Origin: BQJU01 sp964015035 | GTDB lineage: Bacteria; Bacteroidota; Bacteroidia; Chitinophagales; Saprospiraceae | Length of the DNA stretch: 64,000 nt | Direction of reading: 5' to 3' | NCBI GenBank assembly: GCA_964015035.1 | Contig: CAXHCA010000001.1 | Span: 1-64,000, forward strand | In this document: piece by piece, positions 1 through 8,229 of the stretch | How positions within the stretch are numbered: the stretch's first letter is position 1 | Layout of the letters: each line of letters begins with the position of its first letter | Made by a program: the position numbers and the translations under genes | Notes under the pieces: generated by a model | What the model saw: the letters and a program-made list of their open reading frames with translations, nothing else | Told to the model about the DNA's origin: nothing | The model's database searches: none

Positions 1-55
1 ATACGGTCCCGCCTGGGTATGGGCAGTAGGAGCAAGCTCCAAACAAGCACTAAAT
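1..55. repeat. Right end of an intergenic palindromic repeat, cut by the window edge
   Basis: Positions 36-55 read GCTCCAAACAAGCACTAAAT. This matches the right terminus of the repeat copies ending at 724, 4035 and 25922 (core CTCCAAA..GCACTAA). The rest of the copy lies outside the window or is too diverged to recognise. From 56 to 242 I see no gene, RNA or hairpin. Confidence 0.4.
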
Positions 56-242
56 CAAAAGTGCCTTTAGAAGCGTTGGTTTATATTTTTGATTGACTTT
101 GAATCACGGAATTTGTCAAAGAACCAAAATAGAAAAGATTGTCTTATCCTTACACAAGGTTACTAATCCCAACGGCACCCAATGAATCTGTAAATAACAA
201 AGGGGCAAATGCGAGTGGGAACTATCTAAGAAGAGGAAAGGG

Positions 243-316
243 TGGGTGATATTGGATTCGAACCAACGACCTCTGCCCTGTCAAGGCAGCGCTCTAGCCA
301 ACTGAGCTAATCACCC
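243..316 (-). tRNA. tRNA-Val (GAC)
   Basis: The minus strand folds as a full cloverleaf. The acceptor GGGTGAT pairs with ATCACCC, the D arm contains AGCTCAGTTGGCTAGAGC, and the T arm contains GGTTCGAATCC. The anticodon arm is CTGCC-TTGACAG-GGCAG, whose seven-base loop puts GAC at positions 34-36, so it decodes GUC (valine). CCA is not fully encoded after the discriminator A. The anticodon can be misread as GTC (Asp) if the loop is read on the wrong strand. Confidence 0.93.
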
Positions 317-330
317 AAAAAAGAGGAATG

Positions 331-338
331 CAAAACTA
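331..338 (-). promoter_or_regulatory. -7 box for tRNA-Val
   Basis: CAAAACTA on the plus strand is TAGTTTTG on the minus strand, an exact match to the Bacteroidota -7 element TAnnTTTG. It ends about 15 bases before the mature tRNA 5' end, the expected distance for a short leader. No convincing -33 TTTG was found. Confidence 0.5.
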
Positions 339-525
339 CTATATTTATCTTCATTAACCTAGAAATGGAAGTTGATTTTTTCTTCTATGTGACTAAAAAT
401 ATGGGGAGCAGGGCTTCCCGTTTTGTACGTCAGGCCACTTTAGGACGGGTATTAGCGTAAGTAATAGAGGATGCCGCGGAAAATTGATTAGTGGGCAACT
501 GTACCTGTTTGTAAATGTTTGTTCT

Positions 526-724
526 TAAGTGCATGTTTGTGGGTAGTCCCTGAAGTATATTCGGGCAAGTTATTCAGTCCCGGTAAAAACGGGATTTTGG
601 AACCTCTTTTCGGCTGTTTTTTCGTCCGTCTCGGCTCAGCCGAGACGGACGAAAAAATGAGCCTGGCGAGAACCCCAAACCTGCAATTTTCGCTGCTAAA
701 GCCCCACCTCCAAATATGCACTAA
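526..724. repeat. Intergenic palindromic repeat, copy 1 (long form)
   Basis: The ends are imperfect terminal inverted repeats: left TAAGTGCATGTTTGTGGGTAG, right CCCCACCTCCAAATATGCACTAA. The inner left part (GTCCCTGAAGTATATTCGGG, then CAAG and TATTCAGTCCCGG) is almost identical to copy 3 at 25815-25922. The inner right part (GAGCCTgGCGAGAACCC, then CCTGC) matches copy 2 near 3911-4035. A 20-bp perfect inverted repeat sits in the middle (617-657). Apart from this repeat, the stretch 317-870 holds only the tRNA promoter; short open frames here are by-products of the repeat. Confidence 0.7.
617..657. repeat. Perfect 20-bp inverted repeat with 1-nt spacer
   Basis: The left arm 617-636 starts TTTTTTCGTCCG and the right arm 638-657 is its exact reverse complement, with a single C at 637 between them. 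It would form a very stable hairpin flanked by T on one side and A on the other, so it could terminate transcription in either direction. It is nested inside repeat copy 1. Confidence 0.85.
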
Positions 725-870
725 GGTGATGCAAATCATCCCTTATTTTGACAAGGATCAGGTTTCCTTATCAATAATCAGGGCAGTTTTGTAATTATTA
801 TTAATTAGCATTTTCTGATAAAATGTGATTCTATTTGAAATCATTTGTTGAAAATCAAAAAATAATACTA

Positions 871-1212
871 ATGAAAAATTATCCAAAGCAATACGAACAG
901 TTAAAACAACTCATGGGGCAAATGGGCAAATCAATTCCTGACACCATGACTGCCTTTGGGAAATTGCATCACACCAATGCAATTGACGGAGCATTGTCAG
1001 CAAAAACAAAAGAGCTGATTGCCTTGGGAATTGCAATAACAGTTCGTTGCGACGGTTGTATCGCCTTCCACATTCATGATGCCTTGCGAGTTGGAGCTAC
1101 AAAAGAAGAAATCATGGATACCATTGGTGTGGCTATTTTAATGGGTGGCGGACCTTCCGTGATGTATGGATGTGAAGCTTTAGAAGCTTTGCAACAGTTT
1201 GAAAAAAAATGA
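871..1212 (+). CDS. Carboxymuconolactone decarboxylase / AhpD-like protein
   Basis: This 113-residue protein belongs to the carboxymuconolactone decarboxylase (CMD) family of small, all-helical proteins, many of which are AhpD-like thiol-disulfide oxidoreductases. The diagnostic motif is present: C-D-G-C followed three residues later by His (CDGCIAFH), then the conserved alpha-helical tail with GGGPSVMYG. I chose the ATG at 871 (MKNYPKQ) rather than an upstream in-frame TTG at 835, because family members of this length begin with this sequence. It stands alone, with no peroxiredoxin or other redox partner beside it. The substrate is unknown; peroxide or thiol redox chemistry is inferred from the CxxC motif. 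Confidence 0.85.
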   Translation: MKNYPKQYEQLKQLMGQMGKSIPDTMTAFGKLHHTNAIDGALSAKTKELIALGIAITVRCDGCIAFHIHDALRVGATKEEIMDTIGVAILMGGGPSVMYGCEALEALQQFEKK

Positions 1213-1371
1213 CGGTTTAATCTACCCCCAGGAAATTGAATTACTGGAATTTGCAGCCTGAATGACTACCTAAAAGATTGAAAATAATTTCATAACAGGA
1301 GCTAATCAAATTTTTCAATAAAACAATCAAGATGTAACGAATTCCATTCTTTCATGATGTTGTTGATAAAC

Positions 1372-2664
1372 TTAAAGATTCAAAATCACAAACCCGACCA
1401 ATCCCGCAAGAAAAATAAGTCCGTAGCCAATCAATATATACTTTCGTAAATGCCTACTGCCTGCCCAAAGTGCAATACCGATTTTCACAATAGTATTACA
1501 TAAGGTCGCTAGCAAAATGGCGTTTTGAGCGGTAAGTACCGGGATGGAATCTCCTGCTAATTTAGACATAGAAATCGTAATGGCATCAATATCCGTTAAG
1601 CCAGCAATGGCACTTGATACAAAAATTCCTTTTGTTCCGAATTGGTTGTTTGCATAACTCACCAACAACAAAATTCCCGTGTAAAGAAGACCGAAAAATA
1701 CAGCTTCCCGTAAATTGAGCGGTTCTCCAAGTGGGAAGTCTGTTTTGACCTCTGAAAGAGATTGTTTTTTGTGAAAATATAACGCCACACCCAATCCAGC
1801 CAGAAAAACCAAAACCATGGGGAGTATCAATTTGGGTAACAGAGCTTGATTAAAAACAATCACCCACACAAAAATCCGAATAACCATTATCGTCGAAGCA
1901 GCAAGTATTGCTACCGCACAATTTCTGGATAGCTCCGGGGCTTGTTTGCTTTTTTGGGAAAACACCCAAGTAATAGCTGTACTGGAAACTAAGCCACCAA
2001 CTATACCGGTGAGTAGAATACCCCGGTCGCTGCCAAGGAATTTTATCAATAAATACCCGACAAAACCAAGCCCTGAAGTAAGCAGGATTATCCAGCCTAA
2101 TTCCCTGGGGTTGAAGACATCAAAAGGACCAAATGTGTTGTCCGGCAAAAAGGGAAAAATCAAAAGTGCAAGAACTACAAATTTGACAAAGGCATACATT
2201 TCCTCCTGTGTAATCCGTCCAATGATATTTTGTAGTTTCACTTTTAATGACAGTAATACTAATACCACAACAGTAATGGCAAGGCTCGCCTCCACAAAGC
2301 CTAAAAAGGTGATACATCCTAAAAGAAAAGCAAGGAGTGTAGCGAACTCTGTAGTCCCCCCGATTTCGCCTTTATTGGCACTTACCCAATACGAAACGGC
2401 AACAATGGCAATCGTTCCCAACAACCCGATCATTACAATCCAATGTGTGAAATAGAAGCTCAAAAAAGCACTTGAAAACCCGAAAAGAACCACCAACACA
2501 TAGGTTCTTGCGCCTGCAAATATTTCTTCTTTTCTCGATAATGAAGCGAATTCCCGCTCCAACCCAATAACAAATCCAATACCTGTTGCTACCAGCATTC
2601 GGACAAAAAAATCAAATTGGGTGAGTTGAAAATCTGCCGTTTGGATGATAAAAGTTTCCTCCAT
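1372..2664 (-). CDS. MgtC/SapB family membrane protein with DUF4010 domain
   Basis: A 430-residue polytopic membrane protein. The N-terminal part is an MgtC/SapB domain with the signature GLERE at residues 34-38 and about four helices. The C-terminal part is the DUF4010 region, with GGLVSSTAITW and later ASAIAGLTDIDAITISM. The family is widespread and its transport function is unresolved; MgtC itself is linked to growth at low magnesium in Salmonella, but that role should not be carried over to this two-domain form. Flanked by unrelated genes on both sides with more than 100 bases of spacing, so probably monocistronic. No regulatory element was recognised. Confidence 0.85.
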   Translation of the reverse strand: MEETFIIQTADFQLTQFDFFVRMLVATGIGFVIGLEREFASLSRKEEIFAGARTYVLVVLFGFSSAFLSFYFTHWIVMIGLLGTIAIVAVSYWVSANKGEIGGTTEFATLLAFLLGCITFLGFVEASLAITVVVLVLLSLKVKLQNIIGRITQEEMYAFVKFVVLALLIFPFLPDNTFGPFDVFNPRELGWIILLTSGLGFVGYLLIKFLGSDRGILLTGIVGGLVSSTAITWVFSQKSKQAPELSRNCAVAILAASTIMVIRIFVWVIVFNQALLPKLILPMVLVFLAGLGVALYFHKKQSLSEVKTDFPLGEPLNLREAVFFGLLYTGILLLVSYANNQFGTKGIFVSSAIAGLTDIDAITISMSKLAGDSIPVLTAQNAILLATLCNTIVKIGIALWAGSRHLRKYILIGYGLIFLAGLVGFVILNL

Positions 2665-2778
2665 TATTTGTTATTTCCTAATTCTTTGCTTCTCATTTAA
2701 TATACCAGTCTCCAAATGTACAATTTCCTACAAGCAACCTAATTTACTAATACGGTTCCTTTTGGGTGGGAGTGGGAA

Positions 2779-3900
2779 CTAAAACCGGTGTAGTGTTTTG
2801 AAAATACGCCCCCGCTCATTGATATGCCAGTAGCCACCTGTATGCCCGGCAACAATGATCTCAAACTGAGTGGGAGTCACCGCAAAGTTCGGAGAGAAGC
2901 CTGCTGGGGTGTCTGGAATGGTAAAATGATCCTGGTCAGCCGAGTAGTGTCCGTATTCCTGCCAATGCTGTTTTTGCTGAAAATACAATTGCCATAAAGC
3001 CCACTTGATGACTTCATCTGGATTTTTGTTGAATGCCACCGGGGATTGGCCAGCCTGATTTTGAGAAAACTGGACATATCCCCAGGTTTCCGGTTGGTGC
3101 ATCTCCACCCGTCCGGAGGGTGACCAAACCCAGTTCTCTTCAGGCCATCTTTGCGCTTTTCCGGTATTGGGATCTATTTTTTTTTGATAAAGGCCGTCTA
3201 CGATATCCAAGTGCCAATCAACACGGGAGAAATTGACGCGCCACTGTTCACCATCCTCAGGCATCCTGGTCTGTGGGGCCAGCTCTCTAAGAGCACTCCA
3301 AGGCATGGCAACCTCCACTGTCCACATACTGTCTGTATCGGAAGGGTTATTAATGGTGCCGTACAACTGAACACCGGTACGAATCCCTTTGATGTCCCAA
3401 TTGTTGATATAATTAGGGGGGCTTTTGACGCGGTAAGGAAAGAGCATGAGCAAGTCCCAAATAGCGTTATTGGCATTCATTTCAAATTCATAATAGTGTT
3501 GCCCATCTCCATCCGGGTCGATGAAAATTTCAAAATCATCATTTTGGTACATCACGGCATCCCTTTCTGTCAGGGTTGCCCACAGGTGGGGGTCTTCAAT
3601 CTCTGCGGCGAAGTAAAAATATTGGTCATCCCAAAGCATTTTGGCTCGGGTACGGTGAGGAGGGGGCGGTTTTAGCTCTCCCTCAATGTCGACAAAATCT
3701 TCGGTCCAAGGAGCGTCTTTCCAAGCAGCTTCAATCAAACCGTCAATGACAGGAGGCGTGGGCGCTCGATAACAGATATACTCCCTTGGCGCATAGGCAA
3801 TGGGGTGCTCATATTTCATTTTTACCACTGTACCGGGCTGCGATTCACAGCCTACGAATGACAAAACTAAAATCAAGACCCAACTAGCATACTGCTTCAT
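2779..3900 (-). CDS. Carbohydrate-binding family 9-like lipoprotein
   Basis: A 373-residue protein with a lipoprotein signal peptide (lipobox FVGC, Cys18). Residues about 45-260 resemble a CBM9 beta-sandwich: TPPVIDGLIEAAW at the start, WDDQYFYFAAEIEDP and NDDFEIFIDPDGD further on. CBM9 domains bind sugar ends in xylanases, but free-standing CBM9-like lipoproteins are common in Bacteroidota with no proven ligand. The C-terminal 110 residues match nothing I know. It lies downstream of the large glycan locus and in the same direction, but repeat copy 2 and no coding sequence separate it from the GH18 gene, so co-transcription is uncertain. Confidence 0.8.
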   Translation of the reverse strand: MKQYASWVLILVLSFVGCESQPGTVVKMKYEHPIAYAPREYICYRAPTPPVIDGLIEAAWKDAPWTEDFVDIEGELKPPPPHRTRAKMLWDDQYFYFAAEIEDPHLWATLTERDAVMYQNDDFEIFIDPDGDGQHYYEFEMNANNAIWDLLMLFPYRVKSPPNYINNWDIKGIRTGVQLYGTINNPSDTDSMWTVEVAMPWSALRELAPQTRMPEDGEQWRVNFSRVDWHLDIVDGLYQKKIDPNTGKAQRWPEENWVWSPSGRVEMHQPETWGYVQFSQNQAGQSPVAFNKNPDEVIKWALWQLYFQQKQHWQEYGHYSADQDHFTIPDTPAGFSPNFAVTPTQFEIIVAGHTGGYWHINERGRIFKTLHRF

Positions 3901-3910
3901 TTCTTCACAC

Positions 3911-4035
3911 TTGAATATTTACCAGACAACTTATTCTTCGCTGAGCCCTTTGCTGCACTACGGGCTCAAAAATGAGCCTCGCGAGAACCCAAAACCTGCT
4001 TCGCTGCTAAAACACCATCTCCAAACCTGCACTAA
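3911..4035. repeat. Intergenic palindromic repeat, copy 2 (degraded left half)
   Basis: The right half is clear: GAGCCTCGCGAGAACCC, CTGCTTCGCTGCTAAAACAC and CATCTCCAAACCTGCACTAA align with copy 1. The left half is weaker (TTGAATATTTACCAGACAAC against CTGAAGTATATTCGGGCAAG). A nested hairpin GAGCCC...GGGCTC (3943-3966) takes the place of the 20-bp palindrome of copy 1. It lies between the GH18 and CBM9-like genes. Confidence 0.55.
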
Positions 4036-4043
4036 TGGCCAGG

Positions 4044-5237
4044 CTATCGCTTGATCAGTCGCCAGGTCAGGGCCTCATTATTATTCACTAGATTTAGTAC
4101 ATAAAAACCTCCCGGCAGATCATTGGTATTAATTAATTCATTACTTAGCGCGGCCACTTGCCCGCGTGAGACCACCATGCCATTGGCATTACTGAGAGTA
4201 TATTGAAAGGTCTCCTCTTGATTGTTCACTTGCAGATAGGTGCCGAATGGATTGGGATAAACATCAACGTTGGCCAATGACTCAGGGATTTCTACCCCAA
4301 CGGTACCATGGATGACTTCGTCTATAGTTGTTAATAGAGAATATTCATTAAAGGCATCTTGTCCCAACTCCCAGATCATGATGCCACTAACTTCTTGCAG
4401 TGCCAAAGCTGTTTTGGCCTGGATAGTGGGTATGCCATTGTAATAAATCTGATCGACCTGATCCTGATGGGCGTAATCTGGATTTTGGTTGACCATACTG
4501 CCAAATGTGACCGAGGTGACACTCCCTGGGGCATTGTTGAAATTCCAGCCGTAAAAGGGAACGCCAAGTGTCAGCTTATCAGCAGGCATGCCTTGATTGG
4601 TCCAATAGTTGATGGCGCTTACCGCAAAACTATAAGGCGAATGTTGCCCTGGGTTATCGGGAGCCCACGGACCGGTCAGGTCGTATACCATCATATTGAT
4701 AAAATCATAGGAAAGCATTGCTGCTGCACTGATTTCGGGATAGCGGTAGGTTCCGGGTAAAGCTGCTGTCATCAACCAGCCATACTGGTCGATGGAGTCC
4801 CGTAATTCTAGGACAAAGCCAGAGTAATCGCTATTGACATGACTCCATTCCAGGTCTACGTCTACGCCATCCAAGTCATGATCACGTACGTAGTTCATGA
4901 TTTTATGAATAAAGGCGGGTCTATTGGCAGGCATGGTCAAATGTTCCCATGCTGCGGCCCATTCGGCAGTTAGTGCGCCACCAGCCAGTGAAATGCAGAC
5001 GGCCACATTCTCTTGCTTGGCCATCTGTACAATGGGATCGATATCTTGACCGCCAATAGAAAGATTGCCTTCCATATCAGGATTGGCAAAGGATAGATTC
5101 AAATGCGTCAATTTGCTGTAATCAATCTGCTCACTTAAAGCAAAGCGGTAGTATGGCAAGTAGCCGATGACTTTGAAATCTTGAGCCAGCAGTTGAAAAG
5201 TTACTAAAGCTAAAAGTAGGGTAAATTTGTATTTCAT
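4044..5237 (-). CDS. Secreted glycoside hydrolase family 18 protein with T9SS sorting domain
   Basis: A 397-residue enzyme of family GH18, which hydrolyses beta-1,4 bonds next to GlcNAc (chitinases and endo-beta-N-acetylglucosaminidases) by substrate-assisted catalysis. The signal peptide is residues 1-19, ending LLAQ. The catalytic motif DxxDxDxE is intact as DGVDVDLE (123-130, proton donor Glu130). MMVYDLTG and GIMIWELG are the usual strand beta-6 and beta-8 motifs. The last ~80 residues (NVDVYPNPFG onward) are a type A type IX secretion sorting domain, so the enzyme is exported across the outer membrane. It is the last gene of the long array starting at susC, 83 bases after its upstream neighbour. 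Chitinase and N-glycan-cleaving ENGase cannot be told apart from sequence alone. Confidence 0.88.
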   Translation of the reverse strand: MKYKFTLLLALVTFQLLAQDFKVIGYLPYYRFALSEQIDYSKLTHLNLSFANPDMEGNLSIGGQDIDPIVQMAKQENVAVCISLAGGALTAEWAAAWEHLTMPANRPAFIHKIMNYVRDHDLDGVDVDLEWSHVNSDYSGFVLELRDSIDQYGWLMTAALPGTYRYPEISAAAMLSYDFINMMVYDLTGPWAPDNPGQHSPYSFAVSAINYWTNQGMPADKLTLGVPFYGWNFNNAPGSVTSVTFGSMVNQNPDYAHQDQVDQIYYNGIPTIQAKTALALQEVSGIMIWELGQDAFNEYSLLTTIDEVIHGTVGVEIPESLANVDVYPNPFGTYLQVNNQEETFQYTLSNANGMVVSRGQVAALSNELINTNDLPGGFYVLNLVNNNEALTWRLIKR

Positions 5238-5261
5238 AAGCCTTGATAATTTTTTTTAAAA

Positions 5262-5286
5262 CCTCGTTCAAACATGCACTAAGATC
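5262..5286. repeat. Solo end of the intergenic repeat
   Basis: GTTCAAACATGCACTAAGATC resembles the right terminus of the repeat family (AAATATGCACTAA). It lies in the 83-base gap between the GH18 gene and the membrane cytochrome gene. A near-identical solo end, AAACATGCACTGAGATC, is at 57681-57706. Confidence 0.35.
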
Positions 5287-5320
5287 TTTCAGAGTGAGCT
5301 ATTCCCTTAATCCGAATCTT

Positions 5321-7405
5321 TCACTCCACTAAAATTTCATCTACAAAAATCCAGCAGGGTTCCCCGGGAGCAGGGTGCCAATCTGGATTTACCAGATTGC
5401 TTTCCACTTTTACTTTTACAAATCTAGCCATTGTTGAGGCAAAGTTCAGGGGAAAATTCTTTATAGCGGGATCAGAAGCTGCCAATGGAGCTCCCAAAGA
5501 GGTGCTAGCTGCCGATTGGTAATTCTTGCCATCTTGAGAGGTCCAGACTTTTATTCCTTTCGGGAAAAAAATCCAGGAACCGGCATTTTCTAAAGCACTA
5601 ACCGTCACTCTGGATACTTCAACGGGCTTACCGAGGTCAAGTAGCGCCTCTAAATGTTTCTTTTGGTAACCCAACCAGGAGCCATCCTGAAAAGACATGG
5701 TGCCCTTCGTGAAGTCTGTCAAAGTCTTGGCCCCATTGCCTGAATAACGCTCATTGGGAGTGGTTAAGTTAACGACCTTAGGCCGGTATTTCACCTTTAT
5801 CAATCGTTTCTCGCTCATTTCGCTTATGTCCCAACCTGGTTTGTGCGCAATGGCTTTTATAGTAGTAGTTTGGTTGAGTGTCAATGGGGCGGTATACAAA
5901 AGAGCGTTGGTGTCAGGGGCTGTGCCATCAAGCGTATAGTAGAGGTTGGCACCGGTGAAGTTGAATTTCAATTCTACCTGAACCGTGTCGTTAAACATTT
6001 CTTTTTCCGCTAAAATTTGTGGCGGTTTCATGGTTGCTTTGGCAAAGGCGGGGTCATCTTCTCGACCATCGTCAATCATCAGATGTGGATGTAATTGTTG
6101 AAGCTGGTTAATACCGGCCTCCGTCACTTGGGTATTCCACAAATACAGGCGTTGCAAGTTAGGCAATTGCTCCAGATGTACTAGTGCGGAATCATTAATA
6201 CTGGTGCCAAAAAGGTTTAGATATTCGAGATACTCGAGCCCTTCGAGGTGACGCAATCCCGCATTGCTGATTTTTGTTTTGCTCAGATTCAAATGGGTCA
6301 AATGGGGAAGCTTGGTAACAATTTGCAACAGCTCATCATTACAATTACTGCGACTAAAATCGAGCTTAGTCAATTGTTGACTGGATTTTTTTAGCTGGCT
6401 TAATTGCCGGGCATTGAGGTCGTCTTGTCCTGAAAAATCGGCTTCTATAAAGGGACTTTCTCGGGATAAGGCAAACAAGGGCATGCCTTGCTCCTGCAGC
6501 GCAGTCAGCTTTCGATCACTCAATGGGGCAATATCGAGTGCATAGATGCCATTGGGGGGCGTTACCAGGGCCTCCAGGATGGTTCGGATATTATCGGGCT
6601 GTTGGTATTGTCCCACCTTTTTTTCAAAATCACCACCTTCGGCAATCCACCACTCCAATAAGGCCAGTTCATCTTCGGTAATCTGTTTTTTTCCATCGGG
6701 GGGCATGTGTTCTTCCTCCTCTTTCGGCAATTTGATGCGTTGCACCAGTGGACTGTTTTCCACTTGGCGGGCAACCAAAACGGCACCATTTTCTCCGCCT
6801 TTTTTGATGCCTTCAATGGAGTGCAACATGAGTTCGCCTTTGAGCTTGCCGGCATTGTGACAAGAGGTACATTTGGCTTTGAGAATGGGTTGGATAAATT
6901 GGGTGAAAACGACTGCACTATCCAGTTGGGAAAGATCCATTTGTGGTGTTTCTGCATCCGTTGCACCCAGGAGGTTTTCCAATGGTTCGGTGAGGTAGTT
7001 TGTTCCATGCGTCAACATACCACCGTAGTGCCCGGCAGCAGACATGAGTAGAAAGGAGAAGCCCAAAAAGGGAAGAAAGAAAGATGGTCGTTTCGGGTTT
7101 TTAATTCGTCTTTTCTGGAGCCAATACAGTACGGCCGAACTCAAGGCAAAGCCAATGCCCAGCCATTTGTGTTGATCCAATAATTCGCCTGCATAGCCAT
7201 CTTCCAATGAAAGAAGATAACCCAAGGCTGCTGCCAAAATTGCGGAAATCATGGTGCCCAACAAAGCGATACTGGTTGCTTGTTGCAGCGATTGTTGCTC
7301 CGAGCGGCGCTGCAAAAACTCGAATAACGCGGCCATTACCAGAAAGCCGATGGGCAGGTGCAAAACGAGTGGGTGAAAACGACCGAGTAAATGTATTAAT
7401 TCCAT
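5321..7405 (-). CDS. Multidomain membrane c-type cytochrome with leucine-rich repeats, CHB_HEX and discoidin-like domains
   Basis: A 694-residue mosaic. Residues 1-130 form a DUF2231-like membrane domain with about four helices (LHLPIGFLVMAALFEF near the start). Residues 165-260 are a Planctomycete-type cytochrome c with one haem site CTSCH (179-183) and a likely distal Met in HMPPDGKK. Residues about 300-440 are leucine-rich repeats (LTHLNLSKTKISNAGLRHLEGL type). A CHB_HEX beta-sandwich follows (YYTLDGTAPD), then a discoidin-like domain to the end. The haem and all later domains should be periplasmic. It starts 5 bases after the 272-residue CHB_HEX/discoidin-like protein, whose whole mature part resembles its C-terminus. 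Electron transfer tied to glycan binding is an inference; no electron partner is visible. Confidence 0.82.
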   Translation of the reverse strand: MELIHLLGRFHPLVLHLPIGFLVMAALFEFLQRRSEQQSLQQATSIALLGTMISAILAAALGYLLSLEDGYAGELLDQHKWLGIGFALSSAVLYWLQKRRIKNPKRPSFFLPFLGFSFLLMSAAGHYGGMLTHGTNYLTEPLENLLGATDAETPQMDLSQLDSAVVFTQFIQPILKAKCTSCHNAGKLKGELMLHSIEGIKKGGENGAVLVARQVENSPLVQRIKLPKEEEEHMPPDGKKQITEDELALLEWWIAEGGDFEKKVGQYQQPDNIRTILEALVTPPNGIYALDIAPLSDRKLTALQEQGMPLFALSRESPFIEADFSGQDDLNARQLSQLKKSSQQLTKLDFSRSNCNDELLQIVTKLPHLTHLNLSKTKISNAGLRHLEGLEYLEYLNLFGTSINDSALVHLEQLPNLQRLYLWNTQVTEAGINQLQQLHPHLMIDDGREDDPAFAKATMKPPQILAEKEMFNDTVQVELKFNFTGANLYYTLDGTAPDTNALLYTAPLTLNQTTTIKAIAHKPGWDISEMSEKRLIKVKYRPKVVNLTTPNERYSGNGAKTLTDFTKGTMSFQDGSWLGYQKKHLEALLDLGKPVEVSRVTVSALENAGSWIFFPKGIKVWTSQDGKNYQSAASTSLGAPLAASDPAIKNFPLNFASTMARFVKVKVESNLVNPDWHPAPGEPCWIFVDEILVE

Positions 7406-7410
7406 AACAG

Positions 7411-8229
7411 CTATCTCAATATAATCTCGTCAATAAATAACCAGGCAGGAGTTCCCGCACCGGGATGCCAGGCCGGAATCTCCCCTTGATTCAGGGCTTT
7501 AATTTTGAGAAAACGGGTCTTTACAGGGCGAAATACTAAGGTTTTAAAAATCTGTGCAGCAGGGAAAGGCGTGTCTCCCTCGGCGTATTCCTCACTTTGG
7601 ATCAAAGTATAGGCCTGACCATCATCTGAACTGTAAATTTCTATTTTTCTGATTGGAAAAATCCAAGAGGATTGATTTTTTAAATTACTGATTGTCAGGC
7701 TACTGAACGAAGTTGCTTCTTTTAGTTCTAAATCGACTTCCAAATCATTTCCATTAAAACCCAGCCAATGGCCATCGTGAAAATCGAGGCTTCCTTTTTG
7801 TAGATCAAAAAGAGATTGGCCCCCTTGACCTGAATACTGCTTGGCCGGTTGATTGGTTAAAACGCATTTTTTAACATCCAGAGGCCTTTTTACTTGTAAA
7901 AATTGTTGGGAAACCACTTCACTACTTCGACAATCGGGATGAAAGGCCCGAACCTTTACTACTGCGCTTTCTGTAAGTACAATTGGATGCTGGTATAACG
8001 TAGAACCGATGGTTGGATCTTCACCATTAAGCGTATAGAAAATACTCGTGTTTTCTAATGCTGCATCAAGCGTAATCATAGCGGATTCCTGAAACAAAAT
8101 ACGATCAAATTGCACGATAGGATCAGCCAATTGAAAGGTCCCAGTTTGCGCAAAATGAAGATCTTGAGCGCATATTACCATTGGCAATAGCCCTATAGAT
8201 AACAAGATCACTAGCCTTTTATTGCTCAT
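7411..8229 (-). CDS. Secreted CHB_HEX / discoidin-like domain protein
   Basis: A 272-residue exported protein. I placed the start at 8229 (MSNKRLVILL), not at the upstream ATG at 8271, because this gives a clean signal peptide ending VICAQ and a 4-base ATGA overlap with the propeller gene. Residues about 40-105 resemble the chitobiase/hexosaminidase C-terminal sandwich (FYTLNGEDPT); the rest is discoidin-like (DGHWLGFNGNDLEVDLEL). It is paralogous to the C-terminal 230 residues of the downstream cytochrome: both share YSGxG, KGxxxFxDGxWLG, SWIF and WHPxxGxPxWxFxDEI. It has no catalytic motif and is probably a carbohydrate-binding accessory protein. Confidence 0.75.
   Translation of the reverse strand: MSNKRLVILLSIGLLPMVICAQDLHFAQTGTFQLADPIVQFDRILFQESAMITLDAALENTSIFYTLNGEDPTIGSTLYQHPIVLTESAVVKVRAFHPDCRSSEVVSQQFLQVKRPLDVKKCVLTNQPAKQYSGQGGQSLFDLQKGSLDFHDGHWLGFNGNDLEVDLELKEATSFSSLTISNLKNQSSWIFPIRKIEIYSSDDGQAYTLIQSEEYAEGDTPFPAAQIFKTLVFRPVKTRFLKIKALNQGEIPAWHPGAGTPAWLFIDEIILR

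Noticed and set aside
243..316. Reading this tRNA as tRNA-Asp (GTC)
   Set aside because: On the correct strand the seven-base loop is TTGACAG, giving anticodon GAC, valine.
488..794. Overlapping open frames of 83 and 91 codons on both strands
   Set aside because: They run through repeat copy 1 and its 20-bp palindrome, have no domain or signal peptide, and mirror each other because the sequence is palindromic.
1946..2455. 169-codon open frame antisense to the MgtC/DUF4010 gene
   Set aside because: It lies wholly inside a well-supported gene; its composition is that of a reverse-complement shadow.
3151..3675. 174-codon open frame antisense to the CBM9-like gene
   Set aside because: Shadow frame: the sense protein has a lipobox and domain motifs, this one has none.
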